Source: Micromonospora luteifusca | GTDB lineage: Bacteria > Actinomycetota > Actinomycetes > Mycobacteriales > Micromonosporaceae | Direction of reading: 5' to 3' | Assembly: GCF_016907275.1 (NCBI RefSeq) | Contig: NZ_JAFBBP010000001.1 | Span: forward strand, 6,562,001-6,626,000 | Length of the DNA stretch: 64,000 bases | Shown here: piece after piece, positions 53,497 through 62,382 of the stretch | Position numbering within the stretch: the first letter of the stretch is position 1 | Layout: each line of letters begins with the position of its first letter | Notes under the pieces: model-generated | What the model was told of the DNA's origin: nothing | The model's input: only the letters and a program-made list of their open reading frames with translations | The model's database searches: none | Made by a program: the position numbers and the translations under genes

Positions 53497-54927
53497 GTGG
53501 ACACCGCTATCCAGTTCGGCCTCGAAGTCAACCAGAACAAATACCTGCGTGTGGGTGGCCGGGAGATGCACGCCGTCCTCTCGGTGACCGGGGAGCGGAC
53601 GACGGGCGAGGACGACACGCCAGCCCGGTCGGATCCGTCCCGGCTGGTCGAGGTGCTGGTGATCGACTGTTCCGGGTCGATGGCGGATCCACCGACCAAG
53701 ATGGCGGCGGCGCAGCAGGCCGCCGCCGCGGCGATCAACGTGTTGCCGGACGGCGTCCGGTTCGCGGTGATCGAGGGGACCGGGCAGGCCAGAGTGGTCT
53801 ATCCACCGGCGGAGACGCTCGTGACCGCCTCGCCGGCCACCCGGAAGGAGGCCAAGGCGGCGGTCGCCCGGCTCAGCGCCAGCGGCGGGACGGCGATGGG
53901 CAGTTGGCTCGCGGCGGCACGGGACCTGCTTCCGCAGTCCTCGTCGACGATCAATCACGTGCTGCTGCTCACCGACGGCATCAACCAGCACGAGACCGAG
54001 GAGGAGTTGGAGCGCACCCTGCGGACCTGCGCCGGTCGGTTCGTCTGCGATCCCCGAGGCATCGGAGAGGGGTGGCACCCGCCGGATCTGCTCCGGATCG
54101 CCGCCGCGCTGAACGGCACCGCCGAGGCCGTACGGCGACCGGCCGACCTGGTAGCCAGTTTCCGGGAGTCCATTCGTGTCGCGCTGACCAAGCTCCTGCC
54201 GGACGTGCGGATTCGGCTGCGGACCGTGCCGTACGCGAAGGTGATCTTCTTCAAGCAGGCCCGCCCCACCATTCAGGACCTCACCGAGTACGCCACGAAG
54301 GTCGACGAGCGCACGTGGGAGGTCGCCACCGGCTCGTGGGGTGCGGAACGCCGGGAGTTTCATGTCTGTCTGGGTGTCGAGCCGCCCGACGACATCCTGG
54401 AGCAGGACCGGTTGGCCGCCCGGGTCGACCTGGTGGTCGACGGGGAGCTGCGGGCCGCCACGGCGACCGTCCTCGTGCACTGGACCGTCAACATGGCCAG
54501 GTCGGCCCGGATAGATCTCAGCGTCTCCCAGGTGACGGGGCAGGAGGACGTCCGGCAGGCCATCAATGCCGGCTGCGACGCGTACGACCGTGGCGACCGG
54601 ATCGAGGCACACGCTCAGTGGGCTCGGGCGGTGGCGCTGGCGACGGCGACGCGGGACGAGGTCGCCCTGGACCAGCTGCGGCACCTGGTGGACATCGAGC
54701 CCGGTGGCCTCGTCCGGCTCAAGGAGAACCTGAGCCAGACCGACATCAAGGTCAGCATGATCGAGTCGACGCAGAACCCGGTGCACCCACCGGTGCAGCG
54801 GGGCACGGCGGTCGCGGACCAGATCTGCGGTGCCTGCGGGGAGACGTCACCGCCCGGCGCGGGCCGTTGCGAGAATTGTGGTCGGCGGTTCGCGGGCGAC
54901 GACCCACCAGCGGAAGTGTTGGTATGA
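53497..54927 (+). CDS. VWA-domain protein with C-terminal zinc ribbon
   Basis: 476 residues. The von Willebrand A domain (about 50-225) has a full MIDAS: D57, S59 and S61 (DCSGS), T132 (SGGTAMG) and D160 (LTDG). A beta-rich middle (230-345) and a helical part follow. C445, C448, C459 and C462 (CGACG and CENCG) form a zinc ribbon at the end. No signal or membrane segment. It probably binds the kinase or another operon protein in a metal-dependent way. GTG 53497 starts 30 nt after pknG; its stop overlaps the next ATG. Confidence 0.92.
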   Translation: MDTAIQFGLEVNQNKYLRVGGREMHAVLSVTGERTTGEDDTPARSDPSRLVEVLVIDCSGSMADPPTKMAAAQQAAAAAINVLPDGVRFAVIEGTGQARVVYPPAETLVTASPATRKEAKAAVARLSASGGTAMGSWLAAARDLLPQSSSTINHVLLLTDGINQHETEEELERTLRTCAGRFVCDPRGIGEGWHPPDLLRIAAALNGTAEAVRRPADLVASFRESIRVALTKLLPDVRIRLRTVPYAKVIFFKQARPTIQDLTEYATKVDERTWEVATGSWGAERREFHVCLGVEPPDDILEQDRLAARVDLVVDGELRAATATVLVHWTVNMARSARIDLSVSQVTGQEDVRQAINAGCDAYDRGDRIEAHAQWARAVALATATRDEVALDQLRHLVDIEPGGLVRLKENLSQTDIKVSMIESTQNPVHPPVQRGTAVADQICGACGETSPPGAGRCENCGRRFAGDDPPAEVLV

Positions 54928-56021
54928 CGGCGGTCGTGGGTACCTCGCCGCTGGTCAGCACCACCCGGCAAACCCTCGTGCGTCTGCGCGGGTGGCTGCT
55001 TGGGATCACCGCGGTCACCCTGGGCACCAGTCTGGCGATCTTCCTCGGTGTCGCCGGGAATGCCGACGTCGCCGCGGACCGGTCCGTGCCGGCGATCCTC
55101 GCCAGCTACGACGCGCAGGACGCGCTGCGCAACGCGCACCTCGCCGCGGTGCGCAACCTCGCCGAGGGTGGCGAGGTCCTCGGCGGGCCCGGGGTGGATT
55201 ACCAGCGCCAGATCGCCGGTGCCGGCCAGTACCTCACCCTGTTGGCGGAGAACAACGCGGCCGGCGACAAGGGCACCCAGGCGATCCAGACGATCGAGGC
55301 GTTGCTGGTCACCTACACCGGGCTCATCGGCCAGGCCGATGCGCGCTACCGGGACGCCAGTCTGCGGGCGCTCGGGGTGGCCGCGCTCCGGGACGCGGCG
55401 AGCCTGTTGGACGACATCCTGGTCCGGCTTGAGCGTCTGCGGGGCATGCAGTTGCGTGCCTTGGACAGCCAGGTGCACAACGTCTGGACCAACAAGCTGA
55501 CCGCGGCCGTCTGGTTGCTGCCGTTGGTGGGGCTCGGCGTGCTGTTGATCCGGACGCAGGTGTACCTGACCCGCCGCTTCCGCCGGACGATGAATGTTCC
55601 CCTGCTGGTGGCCACGGCCGCGACGGTGGGGATGGTGGCCCTCACCTCGTTGAGTCTCGGTTCGGCGAGCCAGTTGGACCGGGCCCGCGCGGGAGTCGAA
55701 GCCGTGCACGGCAGCCGGCAGGGGCAGCTCGAGGACGTGCGTTTCCGGGCCGCCGACGGCTTGGCGAGTGCCGTGCGGGAGCAGTGCAGGGCCGCCTGCG
55801 CCGACACCATCGCGGAAATCGGCACGCGGTCGCCGTCCCCGTCCTCGACGCCGGGGCTGGCGGTCATCGCGGCCGACGTCGCCATCACCGCCGATGCCGT
55901 CGGCGCGGCCGACAGTCGCTCCGTCGAGCTCGCCCTGCCCCTGCTCGCGCTCGGCATCGCGGTGCTGGTCCTCGCGGGCTTCCGACCCCGCCTGGCGGAA
56001 TATGGAGAGCGGTCGACATGA
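54924..56021 (+). CDS. GlnX-like membrane protein
   Basis: 365 residues with four helices, about 22-44, 190-210, 225-245 and 335-358. The 45-185 segment would face outside and is all helical, like a sensor of methyl-accepting or GlnX type. Its position between a PknG-like kinase and a solute-binding lipoprotein mirrors mycobacterial GlnX, which relays the ligand state of GlnH to PknG. Both its start (ATGA) and its stop (ATGA) overlap its neighbours. Homology to GlnX is inferred from topology and context. Confidence 0.8.
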   Translation: MTAVVGTSPLVSTTRQTLVRLRGWLLGITAVTLGTSLAIFLGVAGNADVAADRSVPAILASYDAQDALRNAHLAAVRNLAEGGEVLGGPGVDYQRQIAGAGQYLTLLAENNAAGDKGTQAIQTIEALLVTYTGLIGQADARYRDASLRALGVAALRDAASLLDDILVRLERLRGMQLRALDSQVHNVWTNKLTAAVWLLPLVGLGVLLIRTQVYLTRRFRRTMNVPLLVATAATVGMVALTSLSLGSASQLDRARAGVEAVHGSRQGQLEDVRFRAADGLASAVREQCRAACADTIAEIGTRSPSPSSTPGLAVIAADVAITADAVGAADSRSVELALPLLALGIAVLVLAGFRPRLAEYGERST

Positions 56022-57406
56022 AGCGGTGCCCACGGAGGTCGCGAACGGTGTTGGCGATGGCCACGGCGTTGCTGGCTGGTGTCGCGTTGAGCGGATGCGC
56101 TGCCGAGCCGGCCGCGGAGCTGACGGTCCTCGGTTCCTGGACCGACGAGGAAGAGGCGGAGTTCACGAGGGTTCTGCACGACTTCGAGGCCGCGTCGGGC
56201 ATTCGGACCCGTTACCAGGGGCACCGGGACGTCAGCCAGGTGCTCCAGGTGGGGATCGAGCGAGGTCGCCCGCCCGACGTCGCGATCCTGCCCCGCCTCA
56301 ACGACCTGCAACGGTACGTCAACGCCGGCCAACTGGCGCCGCTGAAAGGCGCCTTCACGACCGACCCGGCCGCCGCTCCGCAGCTGATCAAGCTCGCCCG
56401 CAAGGTCGGGCCGGACGGCAACCCGGTCGGTGGCGAACTCGCCTACGCGGTCACGATCGCCACCCACCTGAAGAGCGTGGTCTGGTACGACCCGGCAGAG
56501 CTGGCCAAGTTCGGCGAGCATCCGCCACGGACGTGGGAGGAGATGGTCAGCCAGACCCAGCGCATCGCCGATGGTCAGCAGGTGCCCTGGTGCCTCGGAA
56601 TGAGTGCCCCGCCGGTCTCCGGCTGGCCGGGCACCGACTGGATCGAGGACATCCTGTTGCACGACTCCGGCCTCGTCGCCTACGAGCGCTGGACCCACGG
56701 CGACCTCCCCTGGACCGCACCGGAGATCAGGGCCGCCTGGGAAACCTGGGGTGCCCTGCTGCGGGTCTCGGCGGGGGAGACGGCCCGAGCCAGCCTCTAC
56801 ACCAAGTTCCAGGTGGCGGGGAAGGGGCTGTTCCCGCGCGAGGAGCCGGCAGCGTCGTCCGCCAAGCGGGGTTGCCATCTGGACCACCAGGGTTCCTTCG
56901 TGATCCGCGACTACCGGCGGCACCTGGCAAAACTGGCCAGCTCGACGAGGGCCGCGTCGCCTGCCCCGTCGTTCACCTTCTTCCCGACACCACCGCCGGC
57001 CACAAAGACGGACAACTCGTCGCTGCAGGAGGTCTCCGACGATGTCGCGGCCATGTTCCGCGACACCGAGCCAGCCAGGAAACTGATGAGCTACCTCGCC
57101 TCCGGGCAGGCGCAGGTGGCCCGGCGTGCGCAGACCCAGGACGTGGCCTTCAGCCGGCGGACGACGGCCGCCGACTACCAGGACCCGGTCACGAAGGCGG
57201 TCGCGGCGCGGCTGCACACCGGCACCCTGTGCTGGGACGGGTCGGACCTGCTGCCGGCGGCGATGGCCACGGCCTTCGAGCGGGCGGTCCTGGTCTACCT
57301 GGAGGCACCGGAGCGTCTGGACGTTCTGCTGACCGAACTCGAAGCGGTCCGAGGGAAGTTGTCGAAGACCGAGTGGATGGATCTCCAGTGCGTGCCGACC
57401 GCGTGA
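56018..57406 (+). CDS. Extracellular solute-binding lipoprotein
   Basis: 462 residues. The signal peptide ends in the lipobox LSGC with C27 as lipid anchor. The body is an ABC-type solute-binding fold (LTVLGSWTDEEEAEF, FEAASGIRTRYQG, PPDVAILPR, YAVTIATHLKSVVWYDP), of the sugar/oligosaccharide class and larger than mycobacterial GlnH. There is no ABC permease or ATPase here, so it should serve as a receptor, presenting a ligand to the membrane protein before it. ATG 56018 overlaps that gene's stop. Confidence 0.92.
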   Translation: MKRCPRRSRTVLAMATALLAGVALSGCAAEPAAELTVLGSWTDEEEAEFTRVLHDFEAASGIRTRYQGHRDVSQVLQVGIERGRPPDVAILPRLNDLQRYVNAGQLAPLKGAFTTDPAAAPQLIKLARKVGPDGNPVGGELAYAVTIATHLKSVVWYDPAELAKFGEHPPRTWEEMVSQTQRIADGQQVPWCLGMSAPPVSGWPGTDWIEDILLHDSGLVAYERWTHGDLPWTAPEIRAAWETWGALLRVSAGETARASLYTKFQVAGKGLFPREEPAASSAKRGCHLDHQGSFVIRDYRRHLAKLASSTRAASPAPSFTFFPTPPPATKTDNSSLQEVSDDVAAMFRDTEPARKLMSYLASGQAQVARRAQTQDVAFSRRTTAADYQDPVTKAVAARLHTGTLCWDGSDLLPAAMATAFERAVLVYLEAPERLDVLLTELEAVRGKLSKTEWMDLQCVPTA

Positions 57407-57420
57407 GAGGGCAGTGAACG

Positions 57421-57750
57421 ATGACGGAGTTGCGCAGATTCGACCTCGACGGTGGCGGGTCGGTGGTGGTCGAGGTCGACGGTAGGGCCGGTGTGACGCC
57501 GGCTGGCAACGCCGGCAAGGTGGTCCGCGAGGCGCGGGCGACGTTCGACCGGGCGCTCTCCGAGGTCCGCGACGCCGCATCCGCCGCGCTCGGCCAGTTC
57601 CAGTCGATGGCTCACCGTCCGGACGAGGTCGAGATCACCTTCGGAGTGCAGTTGACCGCGGAGACCGGCGCAGTGATCGCCCGGACCGGCGTGCAGGGTC
57701 AACTGACGGTGACGGTGCGCTGGCACCGGCCGCACGCGGAGACCCCGTAG
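57421..57750 (+). CDS. Trypco1 (trypsin co-occurring domain 1) protein
   Basis: 109 residues. The start with FDLDGGGSVVVEVD, the helix KVVREARATFDRALSEVRDAASAAL and the end VEITFGVQLTAETGAVIARTGVQGQLTVTVRW (in parts) match the CU044_2847/Trypco1 family, known to occur with trypsin-like proteases in predicted conflict or signalling systems. It lies last in the operon whose first gene is such a protease. The role is unknown; it may bind or guide the protease. Confidence 0.85.
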   Translation: MTELRRFDLDGGGSVVVEVDGRAGVTPAGNAGKVVREARATFDRALSEVRDAASAALGQFQSMAHRPDEVEITFGVQLTAETGAVIARTGVQGQLTVTVRWHRPHAETP

Positions 57751-57774
57751 CCGAACCGGACGGCCCGGTTCGGC
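57750..57774 (+). terminator. Terminator-like hairpin ending the kinase operon
   Basis: A perfect 10-bp stem, GCCGAACCGG with CCGGTTCGGC, and a 5-nt loop, starting at the last base of the Trypco1 stop codon. No T-run. Confidence 0.65.
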
Positions 57775-57811
57775 GACGTTTGTCCCGGGCTTCGACGGGA
57801 AACGGCCCGCA

Positions 57812-59113
57812 ATGACGAAACCTCGTGTGGTGATCGTGGGAGCCGGGTTCGCTGGTTACCACGCGGCGAAGACGTTGAGCCGGATCGCCCGGGACCGGGC
57901 CGAGATCGTGGTGCTGAACTCCACCGACTACTTCCTCTATCTGCCGCTGCTGCCCGAGGTGGCGGCCGGCGTGGTCGAACCCAAACGGATCGCGGTGCCG
58001 CTGACCGGGACGCTCAAGGGCGTACGGGTGGTGATCGGCGAGGCGGACCACGTCGACCTGCAGAACCGCTGGGTCGGCTTCACCCAGGCGGAGGGGGACA
58101 AGAACCGGCTGGCGTACGACCGGCTGATTCTCGCCGTGGGCAGCGTCAACAAGCTGCTGCCCATCCCGGGGGTGACCGAGTACGCGCACGGCTTCCGCGG
58201 CCTGCCCGAGGCCGTCTACCTGCACGACCACATCGTCCGTCAGATCGAGCTGGCCGAGCAGGCCGAGGACCCGGCCGAGCAGCAGGCCCGCTCCACGTTC
58301 GTGGTGGTCGGGGCGGGCTACACCGGCACCGAGGTCGCCGCGCACGGGCAGTTGTTCACCGATGCGCTGCACGCCCAGCGGCCCCGACTCCCCGTCCGCC
58401 CCCGCTGGATGCTGCTCGACGTCGCCCCCCGGGTGCTGCCGGAGCTGGACAAACGGATGTCGGACACCTCGCACAAGGTGCTCAACCGTCGTGGTGTGGA
58501 CGTCCGGATGGGCACGTCCGTGGCCGAGGCGACCTGCGACGGGGTGAAGCTCACCGACGGCGAGTACGTGCCGACCTGCACGCTGGTGTGGTGTGTGGGG
58601 GTACGCCCCGACCCGTTCGTCAACGAGCTGGGTCTGCGTACCGACCGGGGTCGGCTGGTGGTCGACGAGTTCCTCAACGTCCCCGGCTACCCGGAGGTGT
58701 ACGCCTGCGGCGACGCCGCCGCAGTGCCCGACCTGGTCAATCCGGGTCAGATCTGCGGGATGACGGCCCAGCACGCGCAGCGGCAGGGCAAGCGTGCGGC
58801 ACAGAACATCGCCGCGTCGTACGGCTTCGGCCGGCGCAAGCCGTACAAGCACCACGACCTGGGCTGGGTCGTCGACCTGGGTGGCAAGGACGCGGCGGCG
58901 AACCCGTTGCAGGTGAACCTGGCCGGGTTGCCCGCCAAGGCGGTCACCCGGGCGTACCACCTGATGGCGATGCCCGGAAATCGCACGCGGGTCAGTGCCG
59001 ACTGGGCGCTGGACGCCGCGCTGACCCGGTCGGCGGTCCAGTTGGGGTTGGTGCCGGCCAACGCGGTGCCGTTGGAGAGCACCACACCCGAGGTCGCGAC
59101 CCGAGCCCGCTGA
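57812..59113 (+). CDS. NAD(P)/FAD-dependent oxidoreductase, type II NADH dehydrogenase
   Basis: 433 residues. The FAD site is VIVGAGFAGYHAAK, the NADH site VVVGAGYTGTEVAA, and ACGDAAAV closes the FAD region; YFLYLPLLPEVAAG and ALTPHAQRQ-like AQHAQRQGKRAA are NDH-2 marks. NDH-2 passes electrons from NADH to quinone without pumping protons and sits on the inner face of the membrane. It follows the kinase operon after a hairpin and is probably a separate unit. ATG 57812. Confidence 0.92.
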   Translation: MTKPRVVIVGAGFAGYHAAKTLSRIARDRAEIVVLNSTDYFLYLPLLPEVAAGVVEPKRIAVPLTGTLKGVRVVIGEADHVDLQNRWVGFTQAEGDKNRLAYDRLILAVGSVNKLLPIPGVTEYAHGFRGLPEAVYLHDHIVRQIELAEQAEDPAEQQARSTFVVVGAGYTGTEVAAHGQLFTDALHAQRPRLPVRPRWMLLDVAPRVLPELDKRMSDTSHKVLNRRGVDVRMGTSVAEATCDGVKLTDGEYVPTCTLVWCVGVRPDPFVNELGLRTDRGRLVVDEFLNVPGYPEVYACGDAAAVPDLVNPGQICGMTAQHAQRQGKRAAQNIAASYGFGRRKPYKHHDLGWVVDLGGKDAAANPLQVNLAGLPAKAVTRAYHLMAMPGNRTRVSADWALDAALTRSAVQLGLVPANAVPLESTTPEVATRAR

Positions 59114-59137
59114 ACTCGCAGTGCGCCCTTCGGCCGG

Positions 59138-60238
59138 TCAGCCCGGGTGGGCGGGACCGGCTGGTCGGCGTGACCGCGCGGTCGGACCGGTCGGCGGGGT
59201 GGGCCGGAGCCGGCGCGGGCCGTACTCGCGCAGCATGGTCTGGACGATGCCGGCGGCGGGGATGGCCAGCAGCGCGCCGAGCAGCCCGGCCAACTCCGCC
59301 GCGAGCAGCACGCTGATCAGGACGGTCAGCGGGTTGAGCCGGACCGCGCGGGACAGGATGAACGGCTGGAGCAGGTGGTTTTCCACCTGCTGGTAGACGA
59401 CGAAGAAGACCAGCACCACCACCCCGGCGGTGGGGGAGTGCAGGAAGCCGGCCCCGGCCGCGATGATCGCGCCGAGGGTCGCACCGACCAGCGGTATCAG
59501 GTCGGCCACCGCCACCAGCAGGGCGATCACGGCGGCGAACGGCACCCCGGTGAGGGCCAGCACCACGAAGGTCAACACCCCGCAGATCACGCTGATCAGC
59601 AGGTTGCCGGTGAGGTAGCCGGTGACGGTGCGGGACACCTCCCGGCCTACCCGGTCCAGCCGCTCACCCCGGCCGTCCCCGGCCGCGTCGAGCACGCCGC
59701 GGGTGATCCGCGGCGCTTCCAACACCATCAGGTACGCCAGCACGATGACCGTCACCAGCCCGGCCACCGTCTCGACGACGCCGCGCAGCACGCCGACGGC
59801 GGGTTGGCGTAGTCGGGAGCCGAGTACGCGCAGCTGGTCGGAGTGCTCGCTGACGTAACGCCGCGCGCCGGTGCGCTCCAGCAACTGGCCCAGGGGGCCT
59901 CGGCCGGCGCGGGCGTCGTGCAACAGAGCGGGCGCCCGGTCGGCGAACCGGCCCAGCTCCCCGAACAACGGCACCAGGATGAGCGCGGCCAGGATCGCCA
60001 GCAGCACGAACGCGGCGAGGAACACCAGCAGGGTCGCCAACGACCGGCGCCGCACGAAACGGCGTTGCACCCGGTCGACGAGGGGCTTGAGCGCGACGGC
60101 GAAGAACGCGGCGACCACGGCCCAGACCAGTACCCGGCGGGTGGCGTAGACGAAGGCGAGCGCGAACGCGGTGGCCAGCACCAGACCGATCACGATCAGG
60201 GTCCGGCGGGCGGTCGCCCGATCGTCGGCGTTGCTCAT
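59138..60238 (-). CDS. AI-2E family transporter
   Basis: 366 residues with about eight helices. The pattern matches the AI-2E/UPF0118 family (LVWAVVAAFFAVALKPLVDRVQRR near the start, VADLIPLVGATLGAIIAA and HLLQPFILSRAVRLNPLTVL toward the end, in parts). Members export small molecules or act as Na+/H+ antiporters; the autoinducer-2 role holds only for a few. Single leftward gene, convergent with NDH-2. Confidence 0.93.
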   Translation of the reverse strand: MSNADDRATARRTLIVIGLVLATAFALAFVYATRRVLVWAVVAAFFAVALKPLVDRVQRRFVRRRSLATLLVFLAAFVLLAILAALILVPLFGELGRFADRAPALLHDARAGRGPLGQLLERTGARRYVSEHSDQLRVLGSRLRQPAVGVLRGVVETVAGLVTVIVLAYLMVLEAPRITRGVLDAAGDGRGERLDRVGREVSRTVTGYLTGNLLISVICGVLTFVVLALTGVPFAAVIALLVAVADLIPLVGATLGAIIAAGAGFLHSPTAGVVVLVFFVVYQQVENHLLQPFILSRAVRLNPLTVLISVLLAAELAGLLGALLAIPAAGIVQTMLREYGPRRLRPTPPTGPTARSRRPAGPAHPG

Positions 60239-60296
60239 CCGCAGCGCCTTCCCCGCACCCGTCGTCGAAAACCCGGCATTGCGGACGGAACGGCGA

Positions 60297-61091
60297 TCAG
60301 TGGCGTCCGGGTTCGTCCGCGTCGGTGACGGGGTGGGCGCCGGCGACGAACGTGTCGAGCGCGGCGGCGTGCAGCAGACCGCCGGGCACCGGGTCGCGCA
60401 GGGCGGCCACCGCCAACCGCCCCACCGGCAGCCCAGCGGGCCGCGACGTCGCGGCCAGCACCAGGTTGCCGTACCGCCGGCCGCGCAGCATCCGCCGGTC
60501 GCCGAGCACGCACACGTCGGCGAAGACCGCCCGCAACGTGGCCACCTGCACCCGGGTGCCCACCAGGGGCGGCAGGTCCGTCACGTTGACCAGGTACGAC
60601 CCGTCCGGGCGCAGGGTGCGGGCCACCTCGGCGGCGAACTCGACGGTGCGTACGTGTCGAGGCATCCGGGCCGCCCGGTAGATGTCGGCGATCACCAGGT
60701 CGTATCGACCGGCCGGGGTGGCGGTGAGCGCGTCCCGGGCGTCGGCGACCTCCACCCGCACCTCCGGCGGCAGCGCCGGCAACTCCCGGGCGACCAGCTC
60801 GACCACCGCCGGGTCCCGCTCGACGACCCGTTGCGGGGAGCCGGGCCGGGTGGCAGCCAGCCAGCGAGGCAACGTCAACGCTCCGCCACCGAGATGCAGA
60901 ACGCTCAGCGGGGCGCCCGCCGGGGCGACCAGATCCACCGCCGAGGCGATCCGCCGGACGTACTCGAAATGCAGGTGCCGGGGGTCCTCGACATCCACGT
61001 ACGACTGCTCGACCCCGGCGGACAGCAGTGTCCGCCCGGTCCGGCGGACCGGGTCGGCGACCAACTCCAACCGGTCGGCGGCGCGGTTCAT
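60297..61091 (-). CDS. Spermidine-synthase-like methyltransferase-fold protein
   Basis: 264 residues. VLHLGGGALTLPR is the nucleotide-binding loop of the spermidine synthase fold, DPAVVELV the next acidic turn, and YDLVIADIY carries the catalytic-site Asp position. Actinobacterial relatives lacking the polyamine site are common and usually called fused or spermidine synthase-like; true polyamine synthesis is uncertain. ATG 61091 starts MNRAADRLEL. Confidence 0.85.
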   Translation of the reverse strand: MNRAADRLELVADPVRRTGRTLLSAGVEQSYVDVEDPRHLHFEYVRRIASAVDLVAPAGAPLSVLHLGGGALTLPRWLAATRPGSPQRVVERDPAVVELVARELPALPPEVRVEVADARDALTATPAGRYDLVIADIYRAARMPRHVRTVEFAAEVARTLRPDGSYLVNVTDLPPLVGTRVQVATLRAVFADVCVLGDRRMLRGRRYGNLVLAATSRPAGLPVGRLAVAALRDPVPGGLLHAAALDTFVAGAHPVTDADEPGRH

Positions 61092-61205
61092 ATCCGGCAC
61101 GCTAGCCGAGCCCACGCCCCACCCGGACCGTGGCCCGGCACGGCGGACGGGCCGGCGGAGCGGGGTCGCCCCCGGCCCGCCGGCCCGCCGATGTCGCGGT
61201 GGCCG

Positions 61206-62183
61206 TCAGCCGCCAGCCATCCCGGCTCCCACCTCGTCGATCGCGTCGTCGATCTGACGGGCGAGGTCCACGTCGAGCGCGGTCACCCCGTTGGCCTGGG
61301 TGGTCCGCACGGTCAACACGGCGGCGGTGTCACCCGGACGTCCGATGCTCGGGCCACGGCCGGTGTCCTGACGCATCCGGTCCAGCCGGTCGAGCACCCG
61401 GTCCAGGTTGTCCGGAGGCAACGCGATCACCCGGTAGAGGCCCTGGCTGTCGCCGGTCCAGTACGGCAGGTCGTCGAGCACCGCACTGATCTCGTCCGGG
61501 TCCAGGGTAGGTGTGGTGGTGGAGGCGCCCACGAGACCGCCACCGGCCTCCGGCGGGTTCAGCAGGTCACGCAACCCGTCGGGTACGTGCAACGACTCGA
61601 CCAGGTCGCCGTCCTGCTCGGCGAGTGCGGCGAACGTCGCCTCGGCCTGGTACCGGGCCTGCTCCGGGGTGTTGCCGCTGATCCGGCCCACCTCAGCCAG
61701 GAAGCCGGCCAGGTCATGGTGCCGCTCGACGCCGTCGACGGGCAGCACGTCGTGCAGTGACGACGGCACCGCCGCGAGCAGTCGTTGCCGCTCGGCCGTC
61801 TCCAGGGCGAAGGCGAGGACCAGCACGGTCGCCTCGGTGCCCACCTTGGCCGTCTTGAAGTCGACCCCGGCCCGCCGACGGACCTCGTCGACCAGGTCGT
61901 GGTAGCCCATGCTGTTCACGCCGGCCGCGCCGCTCGGCGGGGACGGCTGAGGCCGTGGATTGTCGGCACTGCCGATCTGTGGTGGTGCCGGCCCGCCACG
62001 CGTACTGTCCGGTTTGTGAACCCCGGCGGCCGGTGGTCCGGCCCGCTTGCCCCCCTCAAGGCTCTTGAGTTGCTTGGAAGCGCTCAGGCTGGCACCGATC
62101 TCGCTGGGCTGGCGACTCTGTTCGCGGGCCTGCCGGGCCAGAGTCCGACGCCTCTGGTTGTCGCCCTCCATCTGCTTGCGCAT
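61206..62183 (-). CDS. DUF2267 and pterin-4a-carbinolamine dehydratase-like fusion
   Basis: 325 residues in three parts. Residues 1-90 are a basic, disordered head (RRRTLARQAREQSRQPSEIG). Residues about 92-190 form a DUF2267 repeat (HDLVDEVRRRAGVDFKTAK). Residues about 222-325 resemble PCD/DCoH (LDPDEISAVLDDLPYWTGDSQGLYRVI, TQANGVTALDVDLARQID, in parts), though the usual catalytic His pair is not clear. The head resembles small proteins that bind nucleic acid. Divergent from the gene at 62383. Function unknown. Confidence 0.8.
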   Translation of the reverse strand: MRKQMEGDNQRRRTLARQAREQSRQPSEIGASLSASKQLKSLEGGKRAGPPAAGVHKPDSTRGGPAPPQIGSADNPRPQPSPPSGAAGVNSMGYHDLVDEVRRRAGVDFKTAKVGTEATVLVLAFALETAERQRLLAAVPSSLHDVLPVDGVERHHDLAGFLAEVGRISGNTPEQARYQAEATFAALAEQDGDLVESLHVPDGLRDLLNPPEAGGGLVGASTTTPTLDPDEISAVLDDLPYWTGDSQGLYRVIALPPDNLDRVLDRLDRMRQDTGRGPSIGRPGDTAAVLTVRTTQANGVTALDVDLARQIDDAIDEVGAGMAGG

Positions 62184-62382
62184 GGTGGCACCCTTCCGCT
62201 GGGGATCGTGACTGCGCCACTCGCCTTCCCGCCCTCCGGGGAGCCGAAACAGACGCCGCCGGCCGGGTCGGCCCGGTGTCCGCGGCGCTTCATCCGGCGG
62301 GGGTGAGGGGTGCTCACCCGCTCAGCACGCACGATCGGGGCAGGACCGAGGTTCTTCCGAGGTACGCGGAAGGAAGGTCGTC

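Noticed and set aside
55346..57580. Leftward open frame of about 740 codons opposite the lipoprotein
   Set aside because: Shadow frame rich in Arg, Gly and Pro; no motif, and three clear genes lie on the other strand.
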